Positions 20,518 through 32,182 of a DNA stretch of 64,000 nt are shown here, one piece after another. How positions within the stretch are numbered: position 1 is the stretch's first letter; every line of letters begins with the position of its first letter. The translations under genes and the position numbers were made by a program. This stretch comes from Aspidapion aeneum (Eukaryota; Arthropoda; Insecta; Coleoptera; Brentidae), in the NCBI GenBank assembly GCA_963576565.1, contig OY755039.1, forward strand, positions 72,992,771 through 73,056,770. Reading direction: 5' to 3'. The notes beneath the pieces were generated by a model. The model searched no databases and was not told where the DNA came from. It saw only the letters and a list, made by a program, of their open reading frames with translations.

Positions 20518-20639
20518 CTAATTGACCCTACATCACGAACTATTATCCAAAAAAAATGTTTGTTACCAACACTTTAAAATGCATGTGAACATTTATAAAA
20601 TATACCCTGTACATTATTTGGGTCAGCTCTTTGACTTAC

Positions 20640-20752
20640 CTCTTTTGAGTCTTGGTTTATTTAGTGGCACATCCAATACTTCACCTTTGTGAAATATTTG
20701 TGGAACGCTCAACTTCCTCACTTTTAAATTGCAATTTATACACCTAACAATT
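20640..20752 (-). CDS. Possible internal exon of an unrecognised gene
   Basis: On the minus strand, an acceptor (TTGTTAG) is followed by an open frame reading CINCNLKVRKLSVPQIFHKG and then EVLDVPLNKPRLKR. It runs into a consensus donor G|GTAAGT at 20640/20639. The two Cys at the start could belong to a zinc site that begins in the preceding exon. Family unknown. Confidence 0.3.
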
Positions 20753-20785
20753 TTGGAAAAAACAACATTACGAGTATATTAAAAA

Positions 20786-21480
20786 ATAAATGGATCCATG
20801 ACGGATCTGATACCTTCCTATATAGCTTTTAGATTAGCACACTTCAAGTGAACTCCATGATATATCAGCCTTGAAAATACTTTTTTGTTAATATCTCAAA
20901 AACGAAAGCTCATACGAACCTTTTAGACAAATTATTGAGAAAAATAGTCTACTACATTCTGAAAACCGCATATTGATGTGATGCTCCGTTAAAGAGTTAG
21001 CATATTTTAAATTTTCTAATTGCCAAAAAACTGATATTAACATCAATGGATTTTGCATAAAATCTAATCAGCTCGTTAGGTACAGTGGCAAACACTATTT
21101 TACCTAAAAATTTTATGAAAATCCGTTTAATGGTTAGGGGCTATCGTGTTACGGACAGACGTACACACACACAGACAGACATCACGACGATATTGCTAAG
21201 ATAGATCAAAATACACCCAGTGGCGGATCCAGGATTTTCTGAGAAAAGGGGCCAAAGTGACAACAAATACCAAGCTATTTATTTTTGTAGTTTCTCGTAG
21301 GTCTGAGCTGTGAAATTTAGCGTCAAAAGGTGGTTCAAATGCTCCGCAGGCGAAAAATGCTGAAAACTTCAGTAGATTTTGATAACAAATTTAAATAAGT
21401 GATGCGGCAGAACTAAAAAATAATCTTTGTCTGGAGGAGGGGGTGCCCGAGCTCTCCGAGCTCCCACCCAAATAACATAT
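20786..21480. repeat. Dispersed repeat shared with 44217-44320
   Basis: AAATAAATGGATCCATGACG (about 20787) and the block CACACAGACAGACATCACGA (about 21169) recur side by side at about 44219-44260, where the intervening ~370 bp is missing. The type is common in arthropods: AAATTTTATGAAAATC...GTTACGGACAGAC followed by CACACACAGACAGAC. No coding sequence. Confidence 0.6.
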
Positions 21481-22073
21481 TTTCCGCGTTATCTCAAAAA
21501 AAAATTCGTCGAAAATAATACCTTCTCTAGCCATTGCGGCTCGGGCTAGGAAGGTAAAAAACACACAAACTAATATATTTATACCATTGACCACATGGTT
21601 GGGACAAAATCTTCCCACTTGATAGCATGTTTTCATTTCTTGTCAAGTTCTCCATCTTTAAAAAATTTAAAAATTGAGTTTCTTTTTACTTGATTACTCT
21701 AATTGTTTTTGCAATTTGGAACGGCGCAGCAATCTGGCATCTCTAAAAACATAGGAACACAATTTTCTGAGCCATAAATTCTCCAGCACTTATATAAAAT
21801 AACCTCAATTTCAAGGTATTTGAACCGATTTAAAAAAAAAATAGAACCACTGGATAACTTAGATTCCACTTAAGGTCGGAACCGAATCGAACCTAAACCC
21901 ACTATTCCCCTGGCTATCGTATCACTACACTATGTGATTACCCGACAATATCCCAAGAATCCCAAGATTCACTATAAATGCACCGTAAAAGTGATCAAAT
22001 AGTCCATTACAATCACTATGACAAAGCACTGAAAAATCACAAAAACCGACAAGGTAAGTAATCACCATTACCT

Positions 22074-22115
22074 GAAAATGTTTTTAATCAACGACGCAAG
22101 CTCTTGGGTACACAT
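22074..22115 (-). CDS. Possible short first coding exon (unrecognised)
   Basis: On the minus strand, ATG is followed by about 14 codons reading MCTQELASLIKNIF, then a donor AG|GTAATG. Upstream lies a G-C containing stretch around the GGCGCCATATTG block, plausible as a 5' UTR. It could be the first exon of the gene whose later exons are suspected at 20752-20305, but nothing in the sequence proves the link. Confidence 0.2.
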
Positions 22116-23855
22116 TTCCTTTAAAAACTGAATAAAAAATCCAATCGAAAACACTTTTTTCGCTTCAAAAATGTCAACGACATCAATCGTAAACAAACAG
22201 TCGATCGCCCTAAGAAGGCGCCATATTGAATTTTAGTTCAGAAGTTCCTACGCGTGCTATGTACTCCTTCCTCTTCTTTTTTTTTATGACTTTTGAAGAG
22301 TTGGTGCACACTGTTGCCAAACAACACATATGTACTAATTTTTATAAAAAATTATTTTCAATAAAGGGCATTACCCGGCATCGGTAGTTCTTGAAATAAT
22401 GATTGCCTGGTATAAAAAATATACTGCTTTTCAAAAAAAAAAAATGTACACCTATCATGGGTTTTTATATTGCAGGTGTACAAATTTTTTTGATAAGTAG
22501 TATATTTTAAATTTATATTACATTTTGTCATAACGTTATATTCGCAGCAACACTGTCTCTAAATAATGGAACTAGTAGCGTGCGTTACTCGAACACAAGT
22601 ATAAGGTCAAACATTATCCTTTAGTAAGGAATAAACTTCAAACCAGGAAACTGCGCATGCCTGAAATAAAGGATAAGTGAAAAATGGGACATGCAAAAGC
22701 TAAACCTATTATCAATCACGCCCGTGCCCGTGGAAATTATATATACTTTCTCTGTCACACCCGACTCGACGCATCACGAGAGAAGCTGCCTTGCCTGCGG
22801 GCAGCGGGTGCGAATTAAAGTATAGGCCTACAATTTTATCAACAGAACAAAAACCCAGTGTGTTATTAGTAACATTTCAAAATCGGGACAAATCGGGATA
22901 TTTTCGAGAAAATCGTTGCGAGTATTGGCGGGACGCATTAATCAAAAGCGGGACAATCCCGCCAAAATCGGGACGCCTGGCAACCCTGTTTTTAGAATTT
23001 TTGCCTTGATTATTGATTAAATAAAATAATATAAATGTGTTATAACAATTAGTCAATCTGCATTATGGAAATTAACACATGCCATATTTTCTGGTGTTTA
23101 AAGACATTTGTAATTTGTTCGCCCTGTATCTTATTCTAAGACAAAAGTAGACAGGTTTTTATACACAAATTACTAAATATCAAATCCTTTGTCATTTATT
23201 ATTATTATTGATTGCAAAATATATGCGCCAGAAACTAACTTGTAAGTACTACTACTAACTACATACATAAAGCAAGGCACTATCTAGGTCATATTGTAAA
23301 TGTGCAGAATAATTTTTAATTTTTTTCACATTTTAGTTGATACCAGTCATGAGTGATACATGGGAGTAAACTAGTTTTATTCGCTAAAACTTAACTGAAT
23401 AAAATATTTGATATAAAATAGTAGATAATGTAAGTACACTCGGATTCAAGAATATATCGCACCCGAAATTTTTAGGGATAAAAATTTAAGCCAACTTGAC
23501 AACAATGCAATGTGGGCCCGTCCTGCATGTTTTGACTTCTAGGTATCCTCTGTAAGGGATAAAAATATTTTTGCAAGATGAACCTATATCGGTCTATCTT
23601 TTTCTAATGTTCAGTTTATTGTACACAAGAATTTCCAATATTCGAGCTCCAATAAATTGGGTTTCTCTAACTCACTATAAGAGCAATTGGGAAAGCTGCT
23701 GCTCGGGTGTTCGCGCAGGCTCTCAGGAGTGACCTAGCCAAGTCTCGCAATTAATAATAATAATTATTTACAAATCCACCCCTCTTTTAATCATTTAATA
23801 CAAAATGGGCAATGATGCCAAATCGCGCTGTTATTCTAAAAATTACTCGCATCTA
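22116..23855. other. AT-rich spacer with element ends
   Basis: 22440-22510 has a small inverted structure around AAAAAATGTACACCT / AGGTGTACAAATTTTTT. 22850-22995 carries CGGGACAATCCCGCC and ends in GGCGTCCCG-like sequence followed by TGGCAACCCTG. Read inversely this is a CAGGGTTGCCA element end of hAT type, also present at about 5636 (CAGGGTTGCCAG). No gene recognised. Confidence 0.5.
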
Positions 23856-24143
23856 CTTATGGCGAATTCTTTTGGGAAAAAAGTGCAGCACTGGTGCGCC
23901 ACTAGTGCAATTTTCGTATTCTTTTGGGAAAACTATTGCAACTTTTTGTATTCTTTTGACCCACTGACAAGCCCAGTGTTGCACTCAGTGCACATTTTTT
24001 GGCACGGGATCTCCGAGCTCGTGTTGCACTAGTGTACTTTTGTATTCTTTTGAAACTGCACTGGGGCAATTTTTGACAGCACCAAAGCAGTGTCAGTGGA
24101 CCACGAGTGGCCCACTAACTTTCTCAAAAGAATTCGCTATAAG
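23856..24143. mobile_element. MITE with GCGAATTCTTTTG ends
   Basis: The left end CTTATGGCGAATTCTTTTGG and the right end CAAAAGAATTCGCTATAAG are inverted repeats of about 20 bp. The interior repeats TTCTTTTG(G/A) blocks and CACTAGTGCA-like palindromes. It is about 288 bp with no coding capacity. Superfamily undetermined. Confidence 0.65.
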
Positions 24144-24153
24144 AGAAGTTTTT

Positions 24154-24245
24154 GCGACATTATTCATGAAGTGTTTTTGAAAAGTTGTTTACCAAAGCGC
24201 AAGACATTATTCATGAAGTGTTTTTGAAAAGTTGTTTACCAAAGC
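24154..24245 (+). repeat. Tandem duplication, ~45-bp unit x2
   Basis: The block starting GACATTATTCATGAAGTG and ending TTTACCAAAGCGC occurs twice back to back, adjacent to the MITE at 23856-24143. Confidence 0.9.
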
Positions 24246-24639
24246 GCGGGGATTTGAGGGGCGGTATCGTGCTAATAAGCCCCCCTTAAAAAAAATATAT
24301 GCACTTTTTGTTAATAAATAAAGGGCTATTACAACGAATAATTACCTCTCCTAGAAAAAAATAAATAAAAGCAAATATTTCTTCCGTTGACGATTAAAAA
24401 AATTGTTTTAAACAGAGTTTGAATTTTTAAGGCTTTATCTTTTTTGAGTTTGAAAGAAAATAAATCCAAAACACTTAAAAATTTCAAAAAAGATAACACG
24501 CATTTTTACAAAAATCGCAACATCCTTAAAACCATATATTCGATTGTGGTGAAAATACTACCACTCACATTTTTAAACATTTTACATATTATTCAATTAA
24601 CTGTTTTAGCTTTAATGTAGGGGGCGCTATTATAGTACA

Positions 24640-25171
24640 CAGAGTTGGGCAGGTTACTTAAGAAAAGTAGTGGAGTATAACTACGTCATCATAAAGTAGT
24701 TAAATTACTAACTACTAGTAGTTAGTAGTTAAAAATTTAACTACTTTTTTGATTGCAAGCAGCATGTAAGTAACGAATTTAAATGGAACGTCGCCTGCTG
24801 TAGAGGGTTGATCAGTGGGGTATATAAGGGGGCCTTGGTCCCCCCCCCGAAGCTAAGATTTTTTAGATATTTTCCACATATTTCTTGAATACAAACATAA
24901 AATAGCATAAAATACGGCCTCATGGGTTCTCTAGTTCAGACTACTAGTAGTTAAGTATTTTTAAAAGTAATCACACTCCTCAAAAGTAATTGTATTACTA
25001 AAAGTAGTCAAAACCAAGTAGTTAGCTACTTTTTGCGATTATTTTATGCAGAATAAAAATAATCGGGTATAACTACTAGGAGAAAAAAGTAATCAGAGTA
25101 CAACTACTTTTACGGAAAAACAACAAACTACGTCGTTAACTAATTTTGCTGTAAACTACTGCCCAACTCTG
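24640..25171. mobile_element. hAT-type MITE (CAGAGTTGGGCAG ends) with a nested MITE
   Basis: Terminal inverted repeat CAGAGTTGGGCAG at 24640 and its complement CTGCCCAACTCTG ending at 25171. The interior is rich in AAAGTAGTTA / TAACTACTTTT motifs, a pattern common to arthropod hAT MITEs with this end. A truncated copy of the CAGTGGCGTATATA family (24813-24935) sits inside it. No clear 8-bp duplication is visible. Confidence 0.7.
24813..24935 (+). mobile_element. Truncated CAGTGGCGTATATA-family MITE nested in 24640-25171
   Basis: Starts CAGTGGGGTATATAAGGGGG and carries the same interior as 17308-17465 (CGAAGCTAAGATTTTT, ATTTTCCACATATTTC, AAATACGGCCTC). The distal inverted end is missing. Confidence 0.75.
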
Positions 25172-25249
25172 GTTGTCCATTTATTCAAAATGGAACATTT
25201 TATTATTTTTATATATTTATTTTACATATGTATAATTATGTGGATACGA

Positions 25250-25800
25250 TATTTTAAAATTATTATAATTTCAAATTTATTGTAAATACGATATGATGAT
25301 ATAACAGTGTTAATGTAGCATATTGAATTTTGCTTAATAAGCATTTATTGTATATATAAACAGACGATTGGCAATTAATAAAACAGATTCAAACTGATTG
25401 TTGTTTCTCATTATTGTGCCCAAGAATATTGTGAGACTGCGTTCTGGCAATTATTCTTTAACTTTATAGCAACAAGTGCCCGTCTGGTTACTATATAGTT
25501 CTTACTTAAACCTATAGCAGGTGCTTCGTTATAGGTCTTTTACTCAAAACTCGTAGCAAGTGCCTAGTCTGGTTTGCAAGTTCTTATTTCCGACTTACAG
25601 CAAGTGTACTAGCCTGGTTTTTTTAATTTTTAACTTTCTGCCTTATTGCAAGTGCTGTGACATAAGTCCGGTCTGGTAATAAGGCCCCTTCTCTCCTCTA
25701 CTCTCATGAGTCTTAAGTAAATTAGCCTTAGAGCTACAAACCCAAAAACTACACATGATAGTAAAACACGCGCGTATCTGGGTCAAAATCTAGGGGGGCG
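25250..25800 (+). repeat. LTR-like sequence with degenerate GCAAGTGCC...GTCTGGTT repeats
   Basis: A TATATATAAA box (about 25351) is followed within 30 bp by an AATAAAAC signal, an arrangement seen in LTRs. Then come about five degenerate repeats of a unit containing GCAAGTGCC(N)nGTCTGGT between about 25470 and 25680. No partner LTR was found in the window, so a solo LTR is only a possibility. Orientation differs from the degenerate Gypsy at 25830-28174. Confidence 0.3.
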
Positions 25801-26479
25801 TAATGACAGACGGAAAAATTACTAACAGTTTATTTTATATTTGGAAAAAATACAGTTTTATGTAATTTTTTACTTTTGTGAAGTTTAATAAATTTTCTAT
25901 TTCTCCTGTATAGTCTCCATTCTTTAGATTTAAGCAAGTAAGATCTAGGTACATTCCTTAATTTTTCTAGAACAATAGCTTTTGTCCAAAATTCTGCAGT
26001 AGGACATTTTTTAAACAAAATTAAATCATCTTGTCTGAGATCGTCTAGAAGCTTAGTATTTCTATTATAATACTTCTTTTATTTTGCTTTTCTTTTTCTC
26101 TGTATTCTTCTTTTGACCTTAGTTGTCTACCCATTGGTAATTGAGATGGTGAAGGCAAATTATTTTATGGAGTAGTTCTATAGTGTAGTAATGCAATCTA
26201 AGGGTCTGTTTTGGACTCAAAACTTTTATAAAGTTTATTTTTTACTATCTTCTTGACCATTAGCCTGAGAATGATAAGGACTAGTAGTTACATGTTCAAT
26301 TACTTAAAAACTATTTAAAAATTTCTGAACTGAATGGTCCATCATTATCACTAAACTAAAGAAACAGGTATTCCGTCACGAGCAAAATTGATTTTAAATG
26401 AAGTATTACATTAGAAGAAGTGCAATGTGATAACTTCTAAGCAAATTCTATATATTTTGAATACTAATCAACAACGATC

Positions 26480-26795
26480 AAAACTATAAATTAGAAATGA
26501 TCTCTTTTCAAGTTCCACAAAGACAGACTAGAAATTATTCTTTATTGTTTGTGCAATTTCATAGAACTGCACATGGGATAAACTCTCCTCTTACTAGAAT
26601 GGCAAATTCTTTAAATAAAATCGATGTAGATTTATTTAATGTAACTTTACAACAATTCAACAAGTTTGTGAAAAAATTTGCTCAATAATTATTACTACAT
26701 AATACTGTTAGTTATAGTTCATACTATTGTAATTTAAATTTTTGTAAATGGCATGACCGTTGAAAATAAAAAATAAAAAAAAATAAAATAAAATA
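26480..26795 (+). pseudogene. 5'-truncated LINE tail (CR1/Jockey-type) inserted in the old Gypsy
   Basis: The 63-residue frame at 26497-26688 (RQTRNYSLLFVQFHRTAHGI, then NSPLTRMANSLNK) matches in pattern the extreme C-terminus of CR1/Jockey-type RT proteins. Compare the end of the LINE at 59735-62482: PPRTLRENYTFEPERHRT ... NPINRMMQNAN. It is followed by a short 3' UTR and an A-rich tail (about 26764-26795). Its opposite orientation to the flanking Gypsy pieces shows it inserted later. Confidence 0.65.
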
Positions 26796-27405
26796 CTTAT
26801 AAGATTTAAATTGTAAAAAATCTATTGCAACTCTATCCCATGGAAAATTTGATATAGGAAAAGGTGCAAGAGGCTCTGGACGAATATTTTGTTAAGGTTT
26901 GGTACAAGTAAAATTTGTGAGACCAAATGTTCAATATCGTGATTCATAGTAGTTCAACAAATTGTACCTTTTGCCAGATCTTTGGTTTTGTTAATACCCA
27001 CATGTCCAGAACCAGAACCTTTGAATACTTCGTCATTTCCATTATTTTTTACTATATCGGGAGTTTCTCGTTTTGAAGCAAACCAACCTTGCTCATTTTA
27101 ATAATTGACAACTCGTTGTCAGCTTTACTAGCCATTATTTTTCTTTTGTTCTGTTGCTGCGATATTAGCACATAGTAAATTTACATGAATCTGAATATCT
27201 ATTTCCATTTCAAAAATTTCAGTTTCAGAAAGTGCAGCTCTAGAAAGTGTATCATCTGTTATTAGATGTTTACCAGAAACATATTTTAATTTAAGACTGT
27301 AAGATTGTAATGAAAGCATCATTCCACGAAATCGAGTAGGAATATCAGCTAGTGATTTGTTAAATAAAGTAACTAATGGTTTGTGATCAGTTTGTACATT
27401 TTCCT

Positions 27406-27660
27406 GTGATGAAATTTTATACAACTAAATAAAATAGCATATAGTTTTTTTCAATTTGAGCCATTTTTTGCTGGGACTCATTTAAAGTCTAGAAAGAATA
27501 AGCTAAAGGCTTATTTTTTTGGAGTAGTATTTGAAGTGATGAAATTTTATACAACCAAATAAAATAGCATATTATAGTTTTTTCAATTTGAACCATTTTT
27601 TGCTGGGACTTATTTAAAGTCTAAAAAGAGTAACCTAAAGGCTTATTTTTTGGAGTAGTA
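27406..27660. repeat. ~130-bp tandem duplication in the old Gypsy
   Basis: The block starting GTGATGAAATTTTATACAAC recurs at 27536. The two units differ at a handful of positions, so the duplication happened after the element had already decayed. Confidence 0.85.
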
Positions 27661-28174
27661 CAGCGTCTACAGCTGTATTAGAAGAATCAACAGAAAGAAC
27701 AATTTGCTTTGTAGGATCAAAATGTACAATTACTTTTTCTGAACTTATAATATCTTTTAAATCATTAAAAGCTTGATCATGGTTTGCATTCCAATATGTA
27801 CGTCGTTACCATTACGTAACAAGTTTCTACAAATTTCTAAATCTTTTAAACATGTAGGAGTTGGCATCTCTTTAATAGCTTTTACCTTTGAAATGCCAGG
27901 CTGAGAATTAAAAGTATGACCTAAATAGGTTTCTTCTTGAAGTTTGAGTTTACACTTTGATTTACTGGATTTAAGATTAACCTCTCTAGCTCTATCAAAT
28001 ACTTTCATTAAAATTTCATTATGAGGACTTTCAATCAATATATTATCAGCAAATATCTGAACGCCATTTATATCTGCAGAAATGTCACACCTTACTCTAT
28101 AAAATATTTCTGGAGCACTACAAATACCAGAAAGAACCCTCAAGTATTAAAAGGTATTTGAAAAGTAGTAATAT

Positions 28175-28589
28175 TGTTACGGGTTCACAACGACAAATTA
28201 AAACTCGCAATTGCTGAAAACGATACGTCAATTTATTTCGACAAATTATGTACAAAAACACGCACTTAAACTTAGTAATAACTTGCTAATAATTCACTAC
28301 TATAATCGGTCTATTAACTTCGTGTTAATCTCACGATCACTACAGCACTTTATCTGTGACTGAATGCCTGGTGCGCGACCCCGGCCCTATATATAGAATC
28401 GTCCATCTCTCTCGAACTTTCCGGCAGCCTTCGACGTCCGGAAAGTTCCCGCACCACCGCGACCGCAAGCCACAGACAACGCAACTAAAACCTAGACTAA
28501 GAATACAACCTTAAGATAAATCGACCTAATACTACACTAAACCTAAATAAATTCCAATTATAAAATTTAAATAACTTTAATTTGTAACA
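28175..28589 (-). repeat. 3' LTR of Gypsy copy 2
   Basis: 415 bp, TGTTAC...GTAACA. It differs from 34267-34681 by A/C in the TGA(A/C)TGCC block and T/A near the inner end (AACTTTAATTT versus AACTTAAATTT). A polypurine tract, GAAGAGGAGGATAG on the minus strand, abuts it at about 28590-28605. Confidence 0.97.
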
Positions 28590-28601
28590 CTATCCTCCTC
28601 T

Positions 28602-31600
28602 TCAGGTTTGATCGTCTCGATCAACATTTCCCAGGTAAGGTTTTAGTCTGTCTAGATGAACAACTTTCATCTTGGACTTCGGGCTTCTCTGGATTCGGTA
28701 GACTACATCATTAATTCTCTTAACAACTTTATAAGGCCCTTCCCATGGTGGTGTCAACTTAGGTGATCTTCCTTTCTTGCGTTGAGGATTGTATAGCGAG
28801 ACTTGATCATTCTCTTTGAACCCTGAAGAGTTTGCTTTCAGGTCATATCTCGCTTTCATGCGGTCACTGGCTATTTCTATTCGCTCTCTAACCACTTCAT
28901 GGATATCGTGCAGCTTTTGCCTTAAACGTTCGACATAGTCATTAACCTCTAAGTGTGCTTCTTCAGGTGAACCAAACATGATATCACATGGTAAACGCAG
29001 TTCTCTACCAAACAGGATACTAGATGGAGTAGCTCCTGTCGTATTGTGAATGGCAGTTCTATAGGCCATCAAAAACAATGGAATATATTGGTCCCAATCT
29101 GTTTGGTGCTCATCAACAACTTTGCAAAGATGTTCCTCTATTGTTTTATTAAATCTTTCAACCATGCCATCTGACTGCGGATGCAAAGCAGTAGTCCGTG
29201 TTTTATGTATTCCTAAAAGGTCACAGAGATTCTGGAAGAGCTTTGATTCAAAGTTTCTTCCTTGATCTGAATGTAGTTCCAAAGGAATGCCAAATCGGCT
29301 GAAAACATCATTTACCAGAACTTCTGCAACTGTAGCGGCCTCTTGGTTAGGCAAAGCAAAAACTTCTGGCCATTTGCTAAAATAATCCATGACAACAAGG
29401 ATGTATTTGTTGCCCTTTTTAGTTTCTGGAAATGGTCCGGCCACATCAATAGCAATGCGTTCGAATGGCAGACCTACGTTATATTGTTTCATTTGACCTC
29501 TGGACCTTGTTTTGGGACCTTGGCTGGCTGCACAAGTCGAACATCGGCGGCACCAGTTTTTCACATCTTGAAAGTAATTGACCCAATAAAATCGGTTTCG
29601 AATTTTGTCCATGGTTTTATTTATGCCTAGGTGCGCGCCTGATTTTCCACCATGGCATTCGGCCATTATATTATCTACCATGCTCCTAGGAACCACTACT
29701 TGATTAACCACAGTAAGGCCATCGGCACTTTCCCAGGCACGTTTAAGGATGTTTTCCTCTACTATCAGTGAATCCCATTGTGCCCACAGTGATTTGAATA
29801 TCACCCCTTGGTTTGCGATATCTTGCCATGATGGTCGTGGCTTGTTATCTTCTTTCAATCGCAAGATAGGTCCTACATCTTTGTCGTTAAGTTGTGTGGT
29901 TCTAATCGCAGCCGACATCCATTCTTCATCTGGTTCTAACTTTATCTGGCGCACGTAGGTAATTCCTTCTTTCTGGTCAATTTTCCTGCAATGTTTACAA
30001 TCCTCAGGGCAAGGTCTTCTGGACAATGCATCTGCATTATTATGCACCCTTCCTGCTCGGTGCTTAATTTGATAATGGTATTGTTGTAGCTTTTCTATCC
30101 ATCTCGCGACTTGCCCCTCAGGTTGTTTCATTTTCATGAGCCACTGTAACGCAGCATGATCCGTTCTAATCAGAAACTCTTGTCCGTAGAGATATTTGTG
30201 AAAGTGATCTACGGATTTAACTATGGCTAGGAGCTCCTTTCTAGTAACACAATAATTTCTCTCTGGTTTGGATAGCTTCTTGCTGAAAAATTCGATGACC
30301 CGTTCTTCTCCATCTTGTACTTGGGAGAGTACTGCTCCTATGCCATCGTTGCTCGCATCAGTATCTAATATGAATTTTCCTTTTGGAATGGGATATGCAA
30401 GAATCGGACTAGAACATAATGCTGCTTTTAGTCTTCTAAATGCTTGGTCACATTCGATATTCCATTTGTAAGAAGCTTTATCTTCTGTAAGTCTATGTAA
30501 CGGAGACGCTATTTTGGCGAATCCTTCTACAAATCGTCTGTAGTATGTACACAGACCCAAAAAGCTTCTCAATTCATGTTTGTCACGAGGTTGAGGCCAT
30601 TCTTTTATTGCTTGTAGCTTCTTTTCGTCGGTATGGATGCCTTCTCGGGAAACGACGTGACCCAGGAACTCAACTTTTTCTTGGAACAGAAAACATTTCT
30701 TTGAGTTTAATTTAAGATTTGCGTTCTTGATTCTTGAGAATACTTCTCGTAAATTATCTAGATGTTCTTGAAATGATTTCCCCATTACTATGACATCATC
30801 CAAATAGACTAGGCAGGTTTTCCAAGTAAGGCCTCGTAGAACGACTTCCATTAGTCTTTCAAATGTAGCTGGGGCATTGCACAGGCCAAATGGCATCACA
30901 TTAAACTGATAAAGTCCACTTCCAGCAGAGAATGCAGTCTTCTCTTTATCTCTTTCAAAGATTCCTACTTGCCAATACCCACTTTTCAGGTCAAGAGTAG
31001 AAAACCAATACGATCCTGCCAACGTTGTTAATGTGTCGTCTATTCTTGGCAGTGGGTAACTATCTTTCTTGGTCACATCGTTAAGTTTCCTGTAGTCGAC
31101 ACAAAATCTAGTACTTCCATCCTTTTTAGTGACCAACACCACAGGAGATGACCAAGGACTTGATGACTCTTCAATAACACCGTCGCTGAGCATTTTATTA
31201 ATGAGATTGTGAACTTCTTCTTGCTTGGCCATTGGTAGTCTTCTTGGGGGTTGTCTTATCGGTTGGGCATCGCCAGTGTTGATAGCATGTTGAATAAGGT
31301 TTGTGCGTCCCGAACTACTCCTAGTTTCGAAGATATTACTTTGTTCTTCTATAAACTCTCTCGCTTTACTATATTCTTCTGGAGTGAGATGTTGCCAAGT
31401 TGACTCAAATTGCTGAAGTACCTCCATTGGTAACTTGCTTGTATCCTCGGAAGTTGGCTCTTCACATCTTGTTACTTTCTGTACTGGTTCAAATAATGCT
31501 ACCACCTCCCCCTTATTAATTTTGACACTATTTGGGAAAATATTGGCGACTCTAATGGGGATGTCTTTATCGGTTTTAACTAGTGATTTTGCAACGAGGT

Positions 31601-32159
31601 AGGTGTTGGGTGTGTTTTGTTGGCTTATGAGTCCGACGCAGCTTGATGTTTTACTTTCCAGCCTCCCAAAAATTATGGTCTCACTGTTACCGACTAGTCT
31701 TGTTGTGCATACTGCCACGACCTTTATTGGTTCTTTATTGAAGTGACTATTTGACAAAATCAACTCTTCATTCCCAAATCTTAGGGTATTAAGTTTATTA
31801 TCAAACGCAAATCCATGTTTACTTATCAAGTCCATTCCCAAAATAAATTCGTCTTCTATTTCGGCAACTAATACAGTGTGGCGAATCTTCAATCTTCCCA
31901 GCTGTAGGTCTATATCTGTCTGCCCCAACACGTCGGCGGATTCTCCAGTCACAGTCTTAAGTGTTATTTTCTTTTCTATTGGTCGAATTTTATATCTCGT
32001 TGCAATTTTGAACTTAAGCAATGATATGGCAGCACCAGTGTCTACTGTTATATTAACTTTTCTCCCATTAATGAGTCCGTCGATGTTAAGACTGTCAGCA
32101 GTATGTTTTAGGCTCTTAATAGAGTAAATTTTGGGGGCTCTATTCCCATTAGCCAACAC
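28602..32159 (-). CDS. Gypsy copy 2 Pol polyprotein: protease-RT-RNase H-integrase
   Basis: 1185 residues from the GTG at 32159 used here as a nominal start. The frame is open further upstream and lies -1 relative to gag, so Pol is probably made by -1 frameshifting near the GGAAAAC just before the gag stop. Domains: aspartic protease DTGA (40-43); RT about 310-500 with YLDD at 452-455; RNase H about 590-720 with DTDAS at 599-603; integrase zinc domain H836, H843, C873, C876; integrase core D905, D965, E1001 (exact DD35E spacing); and a GPY/F-like C-terminus (GPYKVVKRINDVVYRI). There is no chromodomain. All key residues are present, so it looks enzymatically competent. Confidence 0.96.
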   Translation of the reverse strand: MLANGNRAPKIYSIKSLKHTADSLNIDGLINGRKVNITVDTGAAISLLKFKIATRYKIRPIEKKITLKTVTGESADVLGQTDIDLQLGRLKIRHTVLVAEIEDEFILGMDLISKHGFAFDNKLNTLRFGNEELILSNSHFNKEPIKVVAVCTTRLVGNSETIIFGRLESKTSSCVGLISQQNTPNTYLVAKSLVKTDKDIPIRVANIFPNSVKINKGEVVALFEPVQKVTRCEEPTSEDTSKLPMEVLQQFESTWQHLTPEEYSKAREFIEEQSNIFETRSSSGRTNLIQHAINTGDAQPIRQPPRRLPMAKQEEVHNLINKMLSDGVIEESSSPWSSPVVLVTKKDGSTRFCVDYRKLNDVTKKDSYPLPRIDDTLTTLAGSYWFSTLDLKSGYWQVGIFERDKEKTAFSAGSGLYQFNVMPFGLCNAPATFERLMEVVLRGLTWKTCLVYLDDVIVMGKSFQEHLDNLREVFSRIKNANLKLNSKKCFLFQEKVEFLGHVVSREGIHTDEKKLQAIKEWPQPRDKHELRSFLGLCTYYRRFVEGFAKIASPLHRLTEDKASYKWNIECDQAFRRLKAALCSSPILAYPIPKGKFILDTDASNDGIGAVLSQVQDGEERVIEFFSKKLSKPERNYCVTRKELLAIVKSVDHFHKYLYGQEFLIRTDHAALQWLMKMKQPEGQVARWIEKLQQYHYQIKHRAGRVHNNADALSRRPCPEDCKHCRKIDQKEGITYVRQIKLEPDEEWMSAAIRTTQLNDKDVGPILRLKEDNKPRPSWQDIANQGVIFKSLWAQWDSLIVEENILKRAWESADGLTVVNQVVVPRSMVDNIMAECHGGKSGAHLGINKTMDKIRNRFYWVNYFQDVKNWCRRCSTCAASQGPKTRSRGQMKQYNVGLPFERIAIDVAGPFPETKKGNKYILVVMDYFSKWPEVFALPNQEAATVAEVLVNDVFSRFGIPLELHSDQGRNFESKLFQNLCDLLGIHKTRTTALHPQSDGMVERFNKTIEEHLCKVVDEHQTDWDQYIPLFLMAYRTAIHNTTGATPSSILFGRELRLPCDIMFGSPEEAHLEVNDYVERLRQKLHDIHEVVRERIEIASDRMKARYDLKANSSGFKENDQVSLYNPQRKKGRSPKLTPPWEGPYKVVKRINDVVYRIQRSPKSKMKVVHLDRLKPYLGNVDRDDQT

Positions 32160-32182
32160 CCGCCCCTCTGCGTTGACTAGTT

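Larger units (their letters stand above)
25830..28174 (-). pseudogene. Old degenerate Ty3/Gypsy pol, distal part (RT, RNase H, integrase)
   Basis: On the minus strand, fragments appear in pol order. An RT palm with FADN in place of the Y-x-D-D motif, followed by a YLGHTF block, lies at 27757-28143. An RNase H end (QTDHKPLVTLF ... LKLKYVSGKHLITDDTLSR) lies at 27128-27424. An integrase core stretch (WDRVAIDFLQF) is near 26815-26850, and an integrase C-terminal piece (VPRSYLLK...YRRNRKFI) is at 25830-26018. Many stops and indels separate them. The lineage differs from the two intact-LTR copies. Gypsy copy 2 splits it at 28174/34682. Confidence 0.8.

Noticed and set aside
28175..28601. Envelope gene that would make the Gypsy copies endogenous retroviruses
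   Set aside because: The pol stop lies about 12 bp from the 3' LTR in both copies, leaving no room for a third frame.
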